DNA of 64,000 nt from Merzomyia westermanni (Eukaryota > Arthropoda > Insecta > Diptera > Tephritidae): the NCBI GenBank assembly GCA_949987695.1, contig OX465292.1, positions 129,954,400-130,018,399 on the forward strand. Reading direction: 5' to 3'. This document shows, one piece after another, positions 41,650-53,322 of the stretch. The notes under the pieces are model-generated. The model saw nothing but the letters and a program-made list of their open reading frames with translations, was not told the origin of the DNA and did no database searches. A program made the position numbers and the translations under genes. How positions within the stretch are numbered: the stretch's first letter is position 1; every line of letters starts with the position of its first letter.

Positions 41650-42619
41650 CGAGGTATGTTCAAAAAGTATCGCGAATTTTGTGTTTTTTCAAAAATTATT
41701 TATTTATTCATAAATATCTATTTTGTCCCCTTCAAAGTAATCCCCATGAGATATTATACACTTGTGCCAACGGTTTTTCCAATCTTCGAAGCACTTCAAA
41801 AAATCATTTTTTTGTATCTTGTTCAGCTCCTCCTTCGATGTCGTCTTTATCTCGTCAAGAGAAGCGTAACGTCGTCCTTTCATGGGCCTCTTCAGTTTAG
41901 GGAACAAGAAAAAGTCACAGGGGGCTAGATCTGGGGAATACGGTGGCTGCGGCATCATTAGTGTGTTGTTTTTGGCCAAAAAGTCGCGCACAAGCAACGA
42001 TGCGTTAGCAGAGGCGTTATCGTGGTGCCAAAGCCAATTTTTGTTCCTCCACAAATCCGGGCATTTCTGGCGGATTGCTTAGCGCAAATTCCGCATAACT
42101 TGCAGGTAATATTCCTTATTGACCGTTCTTCCCTGTGGCAAGAACTCATGATGCACCACGCCCCTGCAATCGAAGAAAACTGTCAGCAAAACTTTCACAT
42201 TCGACCGAACTTGGCGCGCTTTTTTCGGTCTTGGTTCGTGCGGCAGCTTCCATTGAGATGATTGAGCTTTGGTTTCCACGTCATAACCATAAACCCACGA
42301 TTCGTCACCAGTTATGACCCTCTGGAGCAAATTTGGGTCGTCGCGGACAGAGTTTAACATCTCATTAGCAATGTTCATGCGATGCTGTTTTTGGTCACAA
42401 TTGAGCAATTTTGGTAAAAAAATAGGTAAAAATCGAAGACGATCCAAAACACGTGCAAGCAAAGCAGCTGTCAACAATTAACTGAACATTCAAAATGGCC
42501 GAGCTTGTCGGCATAAGTGAGAGACATGAGTACCAACATAACGCCACAAAAAATTCGAAATTCGAATATACGTAACCAGCGAAAATTCAAAATTCGCGAT
42601 ACTTTTTGAACACACCTCG
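41650..42619 (-). mobile_element. DD34D mariner, internally deleted, unit B only
   Basis: 970 bp flanked by TA (41648-41649, 42620-42621). The 32-bp terminal inverted repeats CGAGGT(A/G)TGTTCAAAAAG...ATTTTG differ at one base. Unit A has the uninterrupted site at 20579. It is shorter than a typical ~1.3-kb mariner because the 5' third of the transposase is missing. Confidence 0.95.
41704..42477 (-). pseudogene. Mariner transposase, DD34D, truncated
   Basis: Minus-strand frames 42079-42477 and 41704-42054 hold the catalytic domain. Asp 1 is in ITGDESWVYGYD, followed by KARQVRSNVKVLLTVFFDCR. Asp 2 is in LWHHDNASANAS and Asp 3 in PPYSPDLAPCDFFLF, 34 residues after Asp 2. A stop sits between the two frames after MRNLR. 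The DNA-binding HTH region is deleted, so it cannot transpose itself. The C-terminus with CFEDWKNRWHKCI is intact. Confidence 0.9.
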
Positions 42620-42636
42620 TATATATTCACAGCAAA

Positions 42637-42920
42637 TTGCTAAGAATAGTAAAACAATTCGTTATTTTCTACAAGCTACCTGAGGTAATTTTTATTAACT
42701 CAGAAAAAAATGTCATGCTTGAAAACAAAATCGCCAATCGCCTTTATAGATGGGTTGCAGTAGCAAAAGCTATTCGCTCTTTTCCAATCTCAGTGATAAA
42801 ATCAACGATTTATTCTTGTATTATTTGCGGTTTTTAATAAACCTTATACTAAAAATAGGGAGAAATCAATACTGCATAAGATGATATTTTAAATATATAA
42901 TATATATTAAATATAGCGAT
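42637..42920. other. Unassigned sequence after the DD34D mariner, unit B
   Basis: Equivalent to 20596-20869. It has the same open but unrecognised frame ending IKSTIYSCIICGF. Confidence 0.4.
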
Positions 42921-43385
42921 ATGCATAATCTTAGTAGAAATATTGATTTGCAATTTTATTTTACCTCGTTTCAGCATCTTGTAAAAGATCCATTGCAGTC
43001 ACAGCAAAGGTACATGACTCCCGTTTCAGCATTCTATCGTCATGATTTGGATATAAAAATAAGCAACAGTCCCATAAGTGGCAAAAACAAATACAATGGC
43101 AAGAGCAATATAAAAAATAGCTACCACTACCATACAGGTGGAGCCTTAACTTACAGCAATAGTAGTAAGACAAGTGACAAAAGTGTTATCGATAAAATAA
43201 TGACAAGTAATTGTAAGGTTTTAAACAAAAATCGAGTTCACCTATTAGAGCTCATCAGTGGGGAAATCTCTATCAGCAACAGGAGCAGTATCACAAAAGT
43301 AGGAAAGTATATAAGTACAGATAGCAAGAAAACCCCATATATTGTTTTCAATAAATACAACAGAAGTAAAACACAATTAAAATAA
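42921..43385 (+). CDS. Unidentified 154-residue ORF, unit B
   Basis: Counterpart of 20870-21334 with one visible replacement (Asn to Lys in the KYNG(N/K)SNIKNSY stretch). No recognised domain. Its retention without a stop is uninformative given the recent duplication. Confidence 0.3.
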   Translation: MHNLSRNIDLQFYFTSFQHLVKDPLQSQQRYMTPVSAFYRHDLDIKISNSPISGKNKYNGKSNIKNSYHYHTGGALTYSNSSKTSDKSVIDKIMTSNCKVLNKNRVHLLELISGEISISNRSSITKVGKYISTDSKKTPYIVFNKYNRSKTQLK

Positions 43386-45923
43386 AAGCGTTAAGAAAAA
43401 TGACGAAAATCGGTAGCATAATAAATCCAATGATCTCAGTAACCAATATTATACTAACAGCAACTATTATAAAAAGAGCAGTAATAATAATAACTAGTAT
43501 ATCCCGTGATCGAAATTCGACCACCTTAAATTAGTTTAAGTTATTAAATCCTCTGCTCATATTTTTTTTCAGCACTGCCTAGAGGCCGAAATATTTGAGA
43601 AAGTTTTGTTCTTGAAATATAGTTGAGTAATTTAGGGCCGCTTTCATAAAAGTCGGTTCACACTAAACGGCAGGTAATTTGACAACCGGAAAAAATCAGT
43701 CCATTAAAGACCGGTAATCATTAATAGGAGAAGGCAAAAACAGTCCTTAGGAATGTTTGAAAGTCCACCATCAGTCCATACTTTCAGATTCGGTGAATAT
43801 TGCAATAAAAAAATCTGGAATTTGATGGACATATACCAACAACATAGTTAGACTTATAATGTGCTCAGTGAGTGAAAATATGTCCACCGTTTAGACATGG
43901 TTGCCATATTGTAATTTTTTGGTTATTAGTCCACAGGCAGTGCTTTTTTCAATCCATTTACCGGAAGAAAATTACAAAATCAATTTAACAATTCCGACTC
44001 AACGACGCACCTTGATATTTTGACTCTGCTTTCTTTTTGATCTGAAATTTTGAATTATAAGGCGGCCATGGCTGGTTTGATATCCCGTTTTAATATTGTA
44101 GTTTTATGAACAGTAAAAATTTTCTTTTTTTTTTTAAAACACTTAGGGATTTCAGTATTTTAGGATTCAGCTAAATACTCGACCGAAAATAGAGGCCATG
44201 AATACCTTTTAATCTTATTTTAATTATGGAATTTTACAAAAAAAAAAAATTGAAGTTTGATTGCGCATAAAAAAATAAAAAATTTTGAATTATATGAACA
44301 GGGGACACTATGGGTGTTTTCGAACCTCATTTTTATAATGGAGTAAAAATTTTAATTTTGAATTATTGTTTGCAATAAAACGTGCGAGATATGTTGAAAA
44401 CAAATATTTTATGATGCATCTAAATAACCGACTGAAAATAGTGGCCATGAATATCTTTGAATCTCATTTTCAAAAATGATTGCACTTTAAAAAAAAACTT
44501 AAATTTTGAATTATGTGAACAGCAAGGACTTTGGATGCTTTTGAATCTCATTTTTATGACAGAGTTCTATTAAAAAAATTAGGCTGTTATTGTGTTTTCC
44601 CTAAAATTTTTGAACTATTGCTTGCAATAAAACGAGAGAGATATGTTGAAAACAAATTGGTATTTTTTTTTAAGATTTTGGTAAGGTTCAGTATAGGGGA
44701 GGGCAACTCTCGCTCAAAATTAAATTGGACAGACGCGCCGACGCCGGTGTATACCTTAACTCAATTTGCTTAATGGGTAACAGAATGAAAATAATTCTAC
44801 CTTTTGGAGAGCAAATGAAATACGAGTTGGACGCACGACACCACTACTTTAACTCAAATTTCACCGTTGGAGTGTGTCCATATATACATATTTTGATTAG
44901 CGTTTATTTTGAAGTTCCTTAAATTTCTCAATATGAGCATGATGCCGGTTTCCATTTTGTTTTTTTTTTGTTTTGGATATACAGACAGTGCTGTCAATTT
45001 AGCAATTTTCCTTTAGATCTGGTTTTTTTTGAAACCCATTTAGCGGGGGAAAATTACAACTTCAGTATATGGTTTTCTGATTTTTTTCCTTAACCACAAT
45101 TTAGACATATATAAAGACATTCCATATTGACTTTTATAGCATTTCAATAATATTTTGTGATACATATGTATATGACCTGAACTTATTATTTCTTATGTTT
45201 GTGGGTATAAGTTTACCTTAATTCCTATATCAATTAGAAAAAAGTGAATTCTTAAAAAAAAATTTATAAAACTATGTAACTATGTAAATATTTATCTTAT
45301 ATATTTTGTTATGGTAAATTTTTATTAATTTTCTTGTGGTTTTCTTTGCAAAAAATAGGTTTTAAGAGAATATTGCTTTAAAAACTTAACAAATTCAAGT
45401 CAAGGTAAGAAATTAAATTTAATAAAAAAAAAAATTTTATCGTCTGGAGCCTGGGCTCGAACGCTTGTCCGCTTCAGAAAATATTTCCACCATTCGGATA
45501 TACATACACATCCATATGGCTTTTGAAAATGAATGAAACGCTCATTTGGAAGTTCCACAAATTTCTCAATATTAGCGTGACGCCGGTTTCCATATTGTTT
45601 TTTTTTTTATACACAGGCAGCTTTCTCAATTTTTCCTTTACATCTGGCTTTTTTGAAGTCAATTTATGCGGAGAAAATTACAATGAAATGATTTTTAGTA
45701 ATTTTCTTGCGGTTTTTTTTTGCAAAAAATTGGATTTAAGAAAAGATTGCTTGAAAAACTTAACAAACTCAAGTCAAGGTAAGAAATTCAATTTTATAAA
45801 AAAAAAAAAAAATAATGTCCGGAACCTGGGCTCGAACCATGGAACCACCCGTCTCTCCCGAGACGCTTATGCCTGCTTCAGAAAATATTTTCAACATTAG
45901 GAGTATACATACATATCCATATG
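43386..45923. repeat. Non-coding stretch and diverged tandem repeats, unit B
   Basis: Matches 21335-23876 with few changes (for example a 5-bp gap near 43687). It includes the three-unit ~200-bp array (44100-44690) and the two-unit repeat with tRNA-like B boxes (44930-45920). Confidence 0.7.
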
Positions 45924-46346
45924 TGTTGGGGCATTGGTTGGGACACCCTGCCTAACTTACAGCTGTCGTGGTTCAATAACCTGTTCAAATTCATTTATTT
46001 CTAACTAACTTGAATGCTCCCACTCAACATTATACGTATACACACACGCTTGTATGCTTACATATCTACATGCGCCAAAACAATAGCGAGAATTTTGCCA
46101 GCCTTTTTTTGCATCTTCTTTCGCTGATGCATGGCTATGTATAAACAAGCACACAAACGTGTATATTTGTATGCCCTGTTTGAGTAAGCTATACCTCTTT
46201 GGAATTATCGAAATTATTAAATAGTTAGTCTACTGTTGACCGCCAAGACGCGGTGTTTTATTTGCGCGACATTTATTCGCCTTTAGTTGCACAGCCCGTT
46301 TTTATTTTATATAAATCGCGGTCAGAAAAAATATTCTGACTCTACA
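45924..46346 (+). mobile_element. BEL 5' LTR, unit B (423 bp)
   Basis: Essentially the same as 23877-24299, including the internal gap relative to the 3' LTR. The primer-binding site TGGCGCCCGAGCAGTG starts at 46352. Confidence 0.92.
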
Positions 46347-46763
46347 TTTTTTGGCGCCCGAGCAGTGACAGTGTAATTAAATTAAATTTGTTGCTCGCGT
46401 AAAATAAATTATATTTGTTTCAAATAAAATTACCGTCTTTTCCTAAAGGAAAAAATCATATATTTTTCGTAATTCGCTCTTGGTGATTACATTCGGGCTA
46501 CCGCATCAACATCGTGCAAGAGGATCGCACCATTGGATAGATCCTCTACATCATAGAAGTTCCAATTAATTACAAGGGATTTGGATTTCACGTCATCGAC
46601 CTACATAAGTCCAAATAGCGGTACAATTTTCGTTGAACCCGCATAATTTTGTTGTACTTGCTATCCTGCACTTTTTGGTATCGTATTGTTGCCGTGATTT
46701 CGCAATTTCGCTGCTGACGCTACTGCCGCTGCCTACGCGCTGAGCGCTCTTTATTTCAAATTC

Positions 46764-47340
46764 GTGATTGTTGTTGGAGCAAAGCTCAAATTTTTATGTT
46801 TGTTTGTTAATTGATATTAGAGGAAAAATTACAACGTTATGCACAGCGATGGTATGGGATGACATGTTTCGAAGTGCCCAGCTTCTCATCAGACCCCTTC
46901 TCGGACACTGAGATACGAACCCAAGTGTCTGCACCAAAGCCGCTGTTAGAGTACTCTAACAACTAAGCTATGATGCCCTGTAGCGTCACGATGCATTTTT
47001 CCTCTAATGTGCCATTTGCTTATTCCTTTTATACATTCTTTGGTACATATATTTTATATGTCAACTCAAGGAAAGTGGAATATTTTTAGGCGCGTTCATA
47101 GAACAGTTTTAGATACAGAACGGCTTTTTTGCATATCAACACTTCCGTGTTATTTGTTATGCACCCGCACTGTACCTGTAACAATTATAGTTATGGTGAT
47201 TGCTGTTGGAGCAAAGCTCAAGTTTTTATGTTTGTTTGATAATTGATATTAGAGAAAAAATTACAACGTTATGCACAGCGATGGTATGGGATGACATGTT
47301 TCGAAGTGCCCAGCTTCTCATCAGACCCCTTTTCGGACAC
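46764..47340. repeat. Leader duplication with 432-bp period, unit B
   Basis: A ~145-bp stretch (GTGATTGTTGTTGGAGCAAA to TTCTCGGACAC) at 46764-46908 recurs at 47196-47340. About 286 bp absent from unit A lies between. Unit A has only one copy (24718-24861), so either B gained a duplication or A lost one repeat plus the spacer. Confidence 0.88.
46909..46980 (-). other. tRNA-like sequence in the unit B leader spacer
   Basis: On the minus strand, GGGCATCATAGCTTAGTTG has a good Pol III A box (TAGCTTAGTTG). Further on, GGGTTCGTATCTC is a near-consensus B box about 40 bases later. The acceptor and anticodon stems do not pair well, so it is not a working tRNA. A SINE head or tRNA pseudogene is likely. 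Confidence 0.55.
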
Positions 47341-47482
47341 TCAAATTCATTTCGCTGCCACGGTCAACACCTTTCGTTGCTACCCCTTGCAACTCTGTTA
47401 CGCTCGCATTGCTGCCCGCAATTATTTCGCTGCTACGCACCTTTACTATTTTATTAAGCATTTCATCGCTGCCGCTATCGTC

Positions 47483-47496
47483 TTTAATATACATAC
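47483..47496. other. Empty site of the DD41D mariner, unit B
   Basis: TTTAATATACATAC reads continuously, with a single TA where unit A has TA-mariner-TA. Confidence 0.93.
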
Positions 47497-47686
47497 ATTC
47501 ATATTGGGATACATTGGATTGTTGCTGCCTAACTATTTGCCGCTACCGAACGAACATTCGAACGGTATTTCCCGCCACTTATCATTGCTCCATTCTCGCA
47601 TAAAGTAAGTCTTGTCATATAATATATTATTGAATCCCTCAACTTATAATAATCTCGCTTTCGTCAATTTCAATAAATTATTAAAA

Positions 47687-48838
47687 ATGTCTCTCTACGA
47701 GCTCAAACAGCAACGAGCCAACATAAAGAAAAATATCTCCCGCATTAAAAATACTGTTGAAGCCAGTCTACGACCAGGAGGTAAGCCATTATCTAATGCA
47801 GAATACAAATGTCGACTGGGTATTTTGGAATCATATTTCAAAAATGTGTTGTCCACGCAAACGGAGATTGAAAAGCTAGATTCTGAGGATGGAGGTCGTG
47901 CTCACTTGGAAGAGTTGTACATAACAACAAAATTGTCAATTCGATCTCAACATGGTCTGATCTACTTGCGTTATGCAAACAGGTTCGAAACTACCCAAAC
48001 TCAGACTTCCTTCATTCAATGGGAAGTATTCTGAGTATCAAAATTTTATTACCTCGTTTAAACAAATTATCGATAAAGAATATAGCCTGTCCAACATAGA
48101 AAAATTCAATCACTTACGCAATTGTCTCCAAGGTCCCGCATTAGATACAATTGATGCGTTTCCAGTTTCTAATGAAAATTATACAAAGACCTTGGAAAGA
48201 CTTAAATCTCGCTATGATAATCCAACCCTTATCTTCTTAGAAAATATATCGTCGCTTTTTGAGCTTTCAGCTATTTCTAAACCAAATGGTGGTCAGTTGA
48301 GAAGCCTGATTGACAAGGCATCTGCAATTTATGGTTCATTGTTGTCTCTAGGAACTGAAAGCCAAATCTCACAAGCCATGCTCATTTATTTAGTTTTACA
48401 GAAAGCAGATGAGGAAACCAATCGCAAATAGAAGGAATCTTTCCATTTTCAGACACTACCCAGCTGGGCAGATTGCACCAAAATTTTAGACAGACGTTGT
48501 CAATATCTCGATTCTGTTGATAACGCCCACGTCGTTGGACCCATTCGTCAAAATCCCAGCAAACCATCAAAATCCAAGAATCCAAGCAGGGGGTATTCAT
48601 TCGCGGTATCAAATATGACTTGTTCGGTATGCTCCAGCAACAATCACAAAATACAAAGCTGCGATCGTTTCAAGGCTCTTAATGTATCACAACGCTTCGA
48701 ACATCCAAAGAAAATGGGCCTTTGCATTAATTGTCTATCAAAGGGACATCAATTGTCGAACTGCGCTTTAACGCATAAATGCAAAGTTTGCTCTCGTCAG
48801 CACCGTAGCTTGCTGCATCGTGTCACCACTTCACAATC
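47687..48838 (+). pseudogene. gag: BEL Gag, unit B, frameshifted
   Basis: Starts at the same Met as unit A (MSLYELKQQRANIKKNISRI). A ~22-bp deletion plus a nearby small one around 47956-47966 shifts the frame, so the first part ends at 48034. The next frame (47973-48431) carries the DUF1759-like core LPKLRLPSFNGKYSEYQNFI but hits a stop after EETNRK, where unit A has Trp. The three zinc-knuckle clusters are in frame 48615-48820. Confidence 0.85.
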
Positions 48839-49130
48839 GTCAACTGCTAATTCGCCATCCGCCGTTCACACACATATGAATAATACATCGTCGGATCACA
48901 TTATTCTCGCCACCGCTATGGTTTTGGTTCGTGACGCTTCTGCAAATTATCGTCTTAGCCGAGCTTTGCTGAATTCCTGCTCACAGGTAAATTTCATCAC
49001 CGATAAATTTTCGCAAAATTGATGCTGCCACGCAGTAAACACAATATCGAGATCCAAAGTATTGGTGAGTCCTCTATAAAACTTCCACCAATATTAAGTC
49101 GCAAGCGACAGGTTTTGAGCTACAACTAAC
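48839..49130 (+). pseudogene. BEL protease remnant, unit B
   Basis: Here the frame from the zinc knuckles stays open through SSTANSPSAVHTHMNNT into ALLNSCSQVNFITDKF, because the 17-bp gap seen in unit A is absent. The active-site triplet is again Asn-Ser-Cys. The stop after FSQN is shared with unit A. Confidence 0.75.
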
Positions 49131-50738
49131 ATTTTGCATTACGTCACATATCGTTTATCAACCCGAACCCGAGACAGACACATCTTCTTGGAATATCCCA
49201 TCGAACGTTGTACTTGCTGATGATCAATTTTATAAAACAAACAAAATCGATCTGCTTTTAGGAACAGAAAGCTTTTTCAGCTTACTTTCTGTAGGGCAAA
49301 TTAAACTTGGTAGTAATCTTCCTATTTTACAGAAAATTCTTCTGGGTTGGGTCGTTTCTGGGCGGTATCGTGCGAACTCTGGGACGGTCAGCACTAATTG
49401 TTTGTTAGCTTGCGCGGAGTCAATCGATTCAAAATTGGAAAAATTGTGGCAAATTGAAGAAGTTTCAACCAGAGTTGACGTGTGGACTCGAGACCAGCAT
49501 ACCTGTGAAAAATTGTATAACGACACTGTCACTCGAAACAGCAGCGGCCGGATTATAGTCAAAATCCCATTCAAGGACGATCCTGAGTACATACTAGGTG
49601 AATCATACACAACAGCTTTGCGCAGATTTAACTCCCTAGAACGTCGGTTCGAACGCTCATCTAACCTCAAGTCACAATACGGGGCATTTATGGATGAGTA
49701 CCAAAGTCTAGGCCACATGGAAGTAGTCCCTTACCCTAATCTTAACGAACCTCACTATTACATCCCGCATCACTGCGTGTTAGAGCCAAACAGTACATCA
49801 ACGAAATTGAGAGTTGTTTTCGATGCATCCGGTCGAACTTCTACGCAGAAATCGATAAATGATCTACAATTGGTTGGACCTACTATTCAGAGCGAGCTCG
49901 TAATTCTTTTACTTCGTTTTCGTTTACATCGTTTTGCGCTTACAGCAGACATTGTTAAAATGTATAGGCAGGTGATGGTCAGTAAGGAACATCGCAAGTT
50001 TCAATATATTTTATGGAGGAGTTCGCCTAATCAAGATATCAAAACCACCAGCTCAACACAGTAACTTACGGAATGGCATCCGCACCTTATCTCGCTATAC
50101 GCAGTCTCAATTATCTCGCTGATCAATATCAGTCAAATTTCGTCGTTGGTGCAAATATCATCAAGTCATCGTTTTACGTTGACGACTTGCTTTGTGGTGC
50201 TGACTCCGTTGCCGAACTGTCGAGGATACAGGATGAGGTAACTGAACTGTTGAAATTAGGTGGATTTGATCTGGCAAAATGGCATTCCAATAACCAGCGT
50301 TTCAGATGCGAAACTACCGATAAGGACTTAAATCTCGATACATCTCTCACTAGTACTCTTGGTCTCAAATGGGATCAAATTCAAGAGAACTTCATTTTTT
50401 CGTTTCTTCCAAAGCAGCCAATAAAAGATCGTGTCACAAAAAGGACAATTCTATCTATCGCATCGTCACTTTTCGACCCACTTGGACTCGTAGCACCAGT
50501 AATCGTCACCGCTAAAATCCTACTTCAGGAGTTGTGGTTGCTCAAACTCGAGTGGGATGAATCGGTCCGCAAACCATTCAATCTGCTTGGCAAACATTCG
50601 TCGACAATCTTTCGGATCTTTCCTCAGATAAAGTTCCCAGGTACTGTTTGCCTCCTAATATTCAGTCTTTTCAAATACTCGGATTTTGCGATTCATCGAT
50701 TCGCGCTTATGGCTGCGGAATTTGAACTCGCATCGTAG
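49131..50738 (+). pseudogene. BEL reverse transcriptase, unit B
   Basis: Two frames, 49131-50064 and 50073-50738, separated by a one-base deletion at about 50046 (AAAACCACC against AAAACCTACC in unit A). The catalytic SSFYVDDLLCG lies in the second frame. The RT is otherwise as in unit A. Confidence 0.87.
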
Positions 50739-51794
50739 ATAAAACTGGCAATATTTGCGTTCGCCTTCTCACGGCAAAATCAAGAGTGGCCCCAACTAAA
50801 CGACAGTCACTACCGAAGCTTGAGCTTTGTGGTGCACTATTACTTGCTCGACTTTATACAAAAATTAAACCAATATTTTCTGATTACAATTTTGATACAT
50901 TTCTTTGGACAGATTCGCAAATTGTAAGACGTAAGAAAATGGCCTTGTGAACCAACCAAAGAAATCGATATGGAGTTTGTTAATGCTGAAGTTCAAAAAT
51001 CGGCATTTAAGGTAACTATATCCAGTAACTACCTACTTGAAATTCTCGACAGGCAAAGTTCTCACACTCGAGAAGTTCGGATTGTTGCCAGAATGCTTCG
51101 CTTTTGCGATAAATTGAAGAAAACCCAAACAGAAATTGTCAATGAATCACTGACTCCCGATGAACTACACCGCGCATTGTTATGCATTGTATGGAACGTT
51201 CAACAGCAACACTTCTCTGAAGACATCCGACTATTGCAAAAGGAGAAAATGATAAGTGGCACATTAAGAAATCTAAATCCGTTCTTGGACACGACTCAAG
51301 GATTTGAATTGCTAAAGGTTGGCGGAAGACTTGAACTGGCTGATCTCCCAGACAACCAAAAACATCCTATTTTGTTGCCGAGTAAGTGTGAATTCGTCAC
51401 ACGATACGTTCAATATCTTCACATCAAAAACTATCATGCCGGACCCAAAGCATTGGTTGCTCTGATTCGCTTACAATTTTGGATCGTCAACGCTCGTGAA
51501 CTCGCTAGACGTATTGTTCGGTCATGTATCCATTGCGTTAGGTACAAACCAAAATTACTTCAACATATGATGGGAAATCTTCCTGTTGAACGTTTGACAC
51601 CATCACGCCCGTTTTCTCGTTGCGGCGTAGATTTTTGTGGACCTTTCAATGTGTATCTTCGGATCAGGGGCAAGGTACCATATAAAGCCTATGTCGCAAT
51701 TTTCGTGTCCTTTGCAACAAAGGCAGTGCACATCGAAGTGGTTTCAGACCTATCTATAGACGCATTTTTAGCTGCGCTTAAGTGAATGATTGGA
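50650..51794 (+). pseudogene. BEL RNase H (deleted) and integrase N-terminal half, unit B
   Basis: RNase H starts as in unit A, but bases equivalent to 29741-29940 are missing after DSQIV, removing the later active-site region and shifting frame. The integrase resumes at 50970-51785 with the H2C2 zinc domain and GVDFCGPFNVYL. It ends in a stop at 51783: the C in AAGCGA of the left RTE target duplication is T here. Confidence 0.88.
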
Positions 51795-52189
51795 GGGTGG
51801 GGCCGTGTGCTGAAGTCCACGCAAGTGGGGAAAGTTTCTGATCGCCATTCACCTGGGAATGGCCAGACCGATTCTTTTGCATGCGATTCAAGCAGCTCAC
51901 TACTTCCGGGCTTTGCGCCCAAGTATCCTCTGGGTAACCACCGAACACCCGTTTGGTGGTGAGCTAAACGTGAGAAGGCGACAACCTGGTAAGGCCACTC
52001 CGACATAATCGGTTTAAGGGCTTGCTGGGGGGGTTCAAACAGCAGCGTCTGATCACCAGGTGGTGCGGCTGCAAGCGGGCGTCTGTCTTGGATCAAGCGG
52101 CTCGCTATACAAACATGTAATAGAATTCAACCTCCCGTGAAACGGGTTGTGCGTTGGGTTTGGGACCCATCACATAAAACAACGTTCCA

Positions 52190-53206
52190 ATGAAATTCAA
52201 CAACAAAGCCTCGGATATGAGAACCCCTTTTTTAGAAGACAACACCCGCAAAGGAAATAAGGATTATGAGATAAGGGAATGTACCTGGAATGTCCGGTCC
52301 CTTAATGGGGAAGGTGCCGCTTCCCGGCTGGTTGAGGTCCTGAGGAAAGCAAAAGCTGACATCACCGCCATACAAGAGATGCGATGGACGGGACGAGGAA
52401 ACACGATCAAAACACCTTGCAACACCTACTTGAGTGGGCATGAAGAGAAGCGCAGATTCGCCGTGGGATTTGTGGTGGGAGAGAGACTCCGTCACCGAGT
52501 ACTGTCGTTCACACCCGTGAACGAGCGTCTCGCTGCAATCCGCATAAAAGTACGATTTTTCACCATATCGTTTATCTGCGCTCATGCACCGACGGAAGAG
52601 AAGGACGACGTGGAAAAGGATGCATTCTACGAGCGCCTGGAAGAAGCATACGAGCGCTGCCCCCGTCATGATATCAAAGTCGTGCTTGGCGACTATAACG
52701 CCAGGGTGGGTAAGAAGGGTGTATTTGGCCCCACTGTCGGGAAGTTCAGTCTCCACGATCAGACCTCGCCAAATGGATTCAGGCTGATCGACTTCGCCGG
52801 TGCCCGAAACATGGTCATATCCAGCACTAGGTTTATGCACAAGAAGATCCATCAGGCTACATGGCTGTCCCCCGATCGAAAAACACGCAACCAGATCGAC
52901 CACGTTGTGATAGACGGACGGCATGCTTCCAGCGTTTTAGATGTTCGCACAATACGAGGACCTAACCTCGACTCTGATCACTACCTAGGAGCAGCCAAGA
53001 TTCGTACTCGCCTCTGTACGACAAAACAGGTGCAACCAAAAACGCAGGAAAAGCTGGACGTCGAAAAGCTGCATCGCAACAGACCGCCAATTATTTCGCA
53101 GATCGCCTCTCACACCTGCTTTCCAAGAGCACAATTCAACCTAGTGGAATGCATGAGCAGTGGGATCATATGTGAGGAGCACTCCGTACCACAGCCGAAG
53201 AAGTAA
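52190..53206 (+). CDS. RTE3 endonuclease domain ORF
   Basis: 338 codons, APE-type endonuclease as in RTE2 (ECTWNVRSLNGEGAASRL, AIQEMRWTGRG, QIDHVVIDGRHASSVLD, DSDHYLGAAKIRTRL). One conserved position differs: the metal-site segment reads GDYNARVG rather than GDFNARVG. The last ~45 residues follow the same frame break as RTE2 and are not genuine. Confidence 0.82.
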   Translation: MKFNNKASDMRTPFLEDNTRKGNKDYEIRECTWNVRSLNGEGAASRLVEVLRKAKADITAIQEMRWTGRGNTIKTPCNTYLSGHEEKRRFAVGFVVGERLRHRVLSFTPVNERLAAIRIKVRFFTISFICAHAPTEEKDDVEKDAFYERLEEAYERCPRHDIKVVLGDYNARVGKKGVFGPTVGKFSLHDQTSPNGFRLIDFAGARNMVISSTRFMHKKIHQATWLSPDRKTRNQIDHVVIDGRHASSVLDVRTIRGPNLDSDHYLGAAKIRTRLCTTKQVQPKTQEKLDVEKLHRNRPPIISQIASHTCFPRAQFNLVECMSSGIICEEHSVPQPKK

Positions 53207-53322
53207 TTGGATTCCGGCGAACGCGAAGAAACAACAGGTATGATGATGAAGAGTGCCGCGCTGCAACGAAAAGAAAGGACGAAGCCTACAAGGCAACGCT
53301 GAGATCGAATGCAACGAGGAGT

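Noticed and set aside
46909..46980. A working tRNA gene
   Set aside because: Boxes A and B are present but acceptor and anticodon stems do not pair convincingly.
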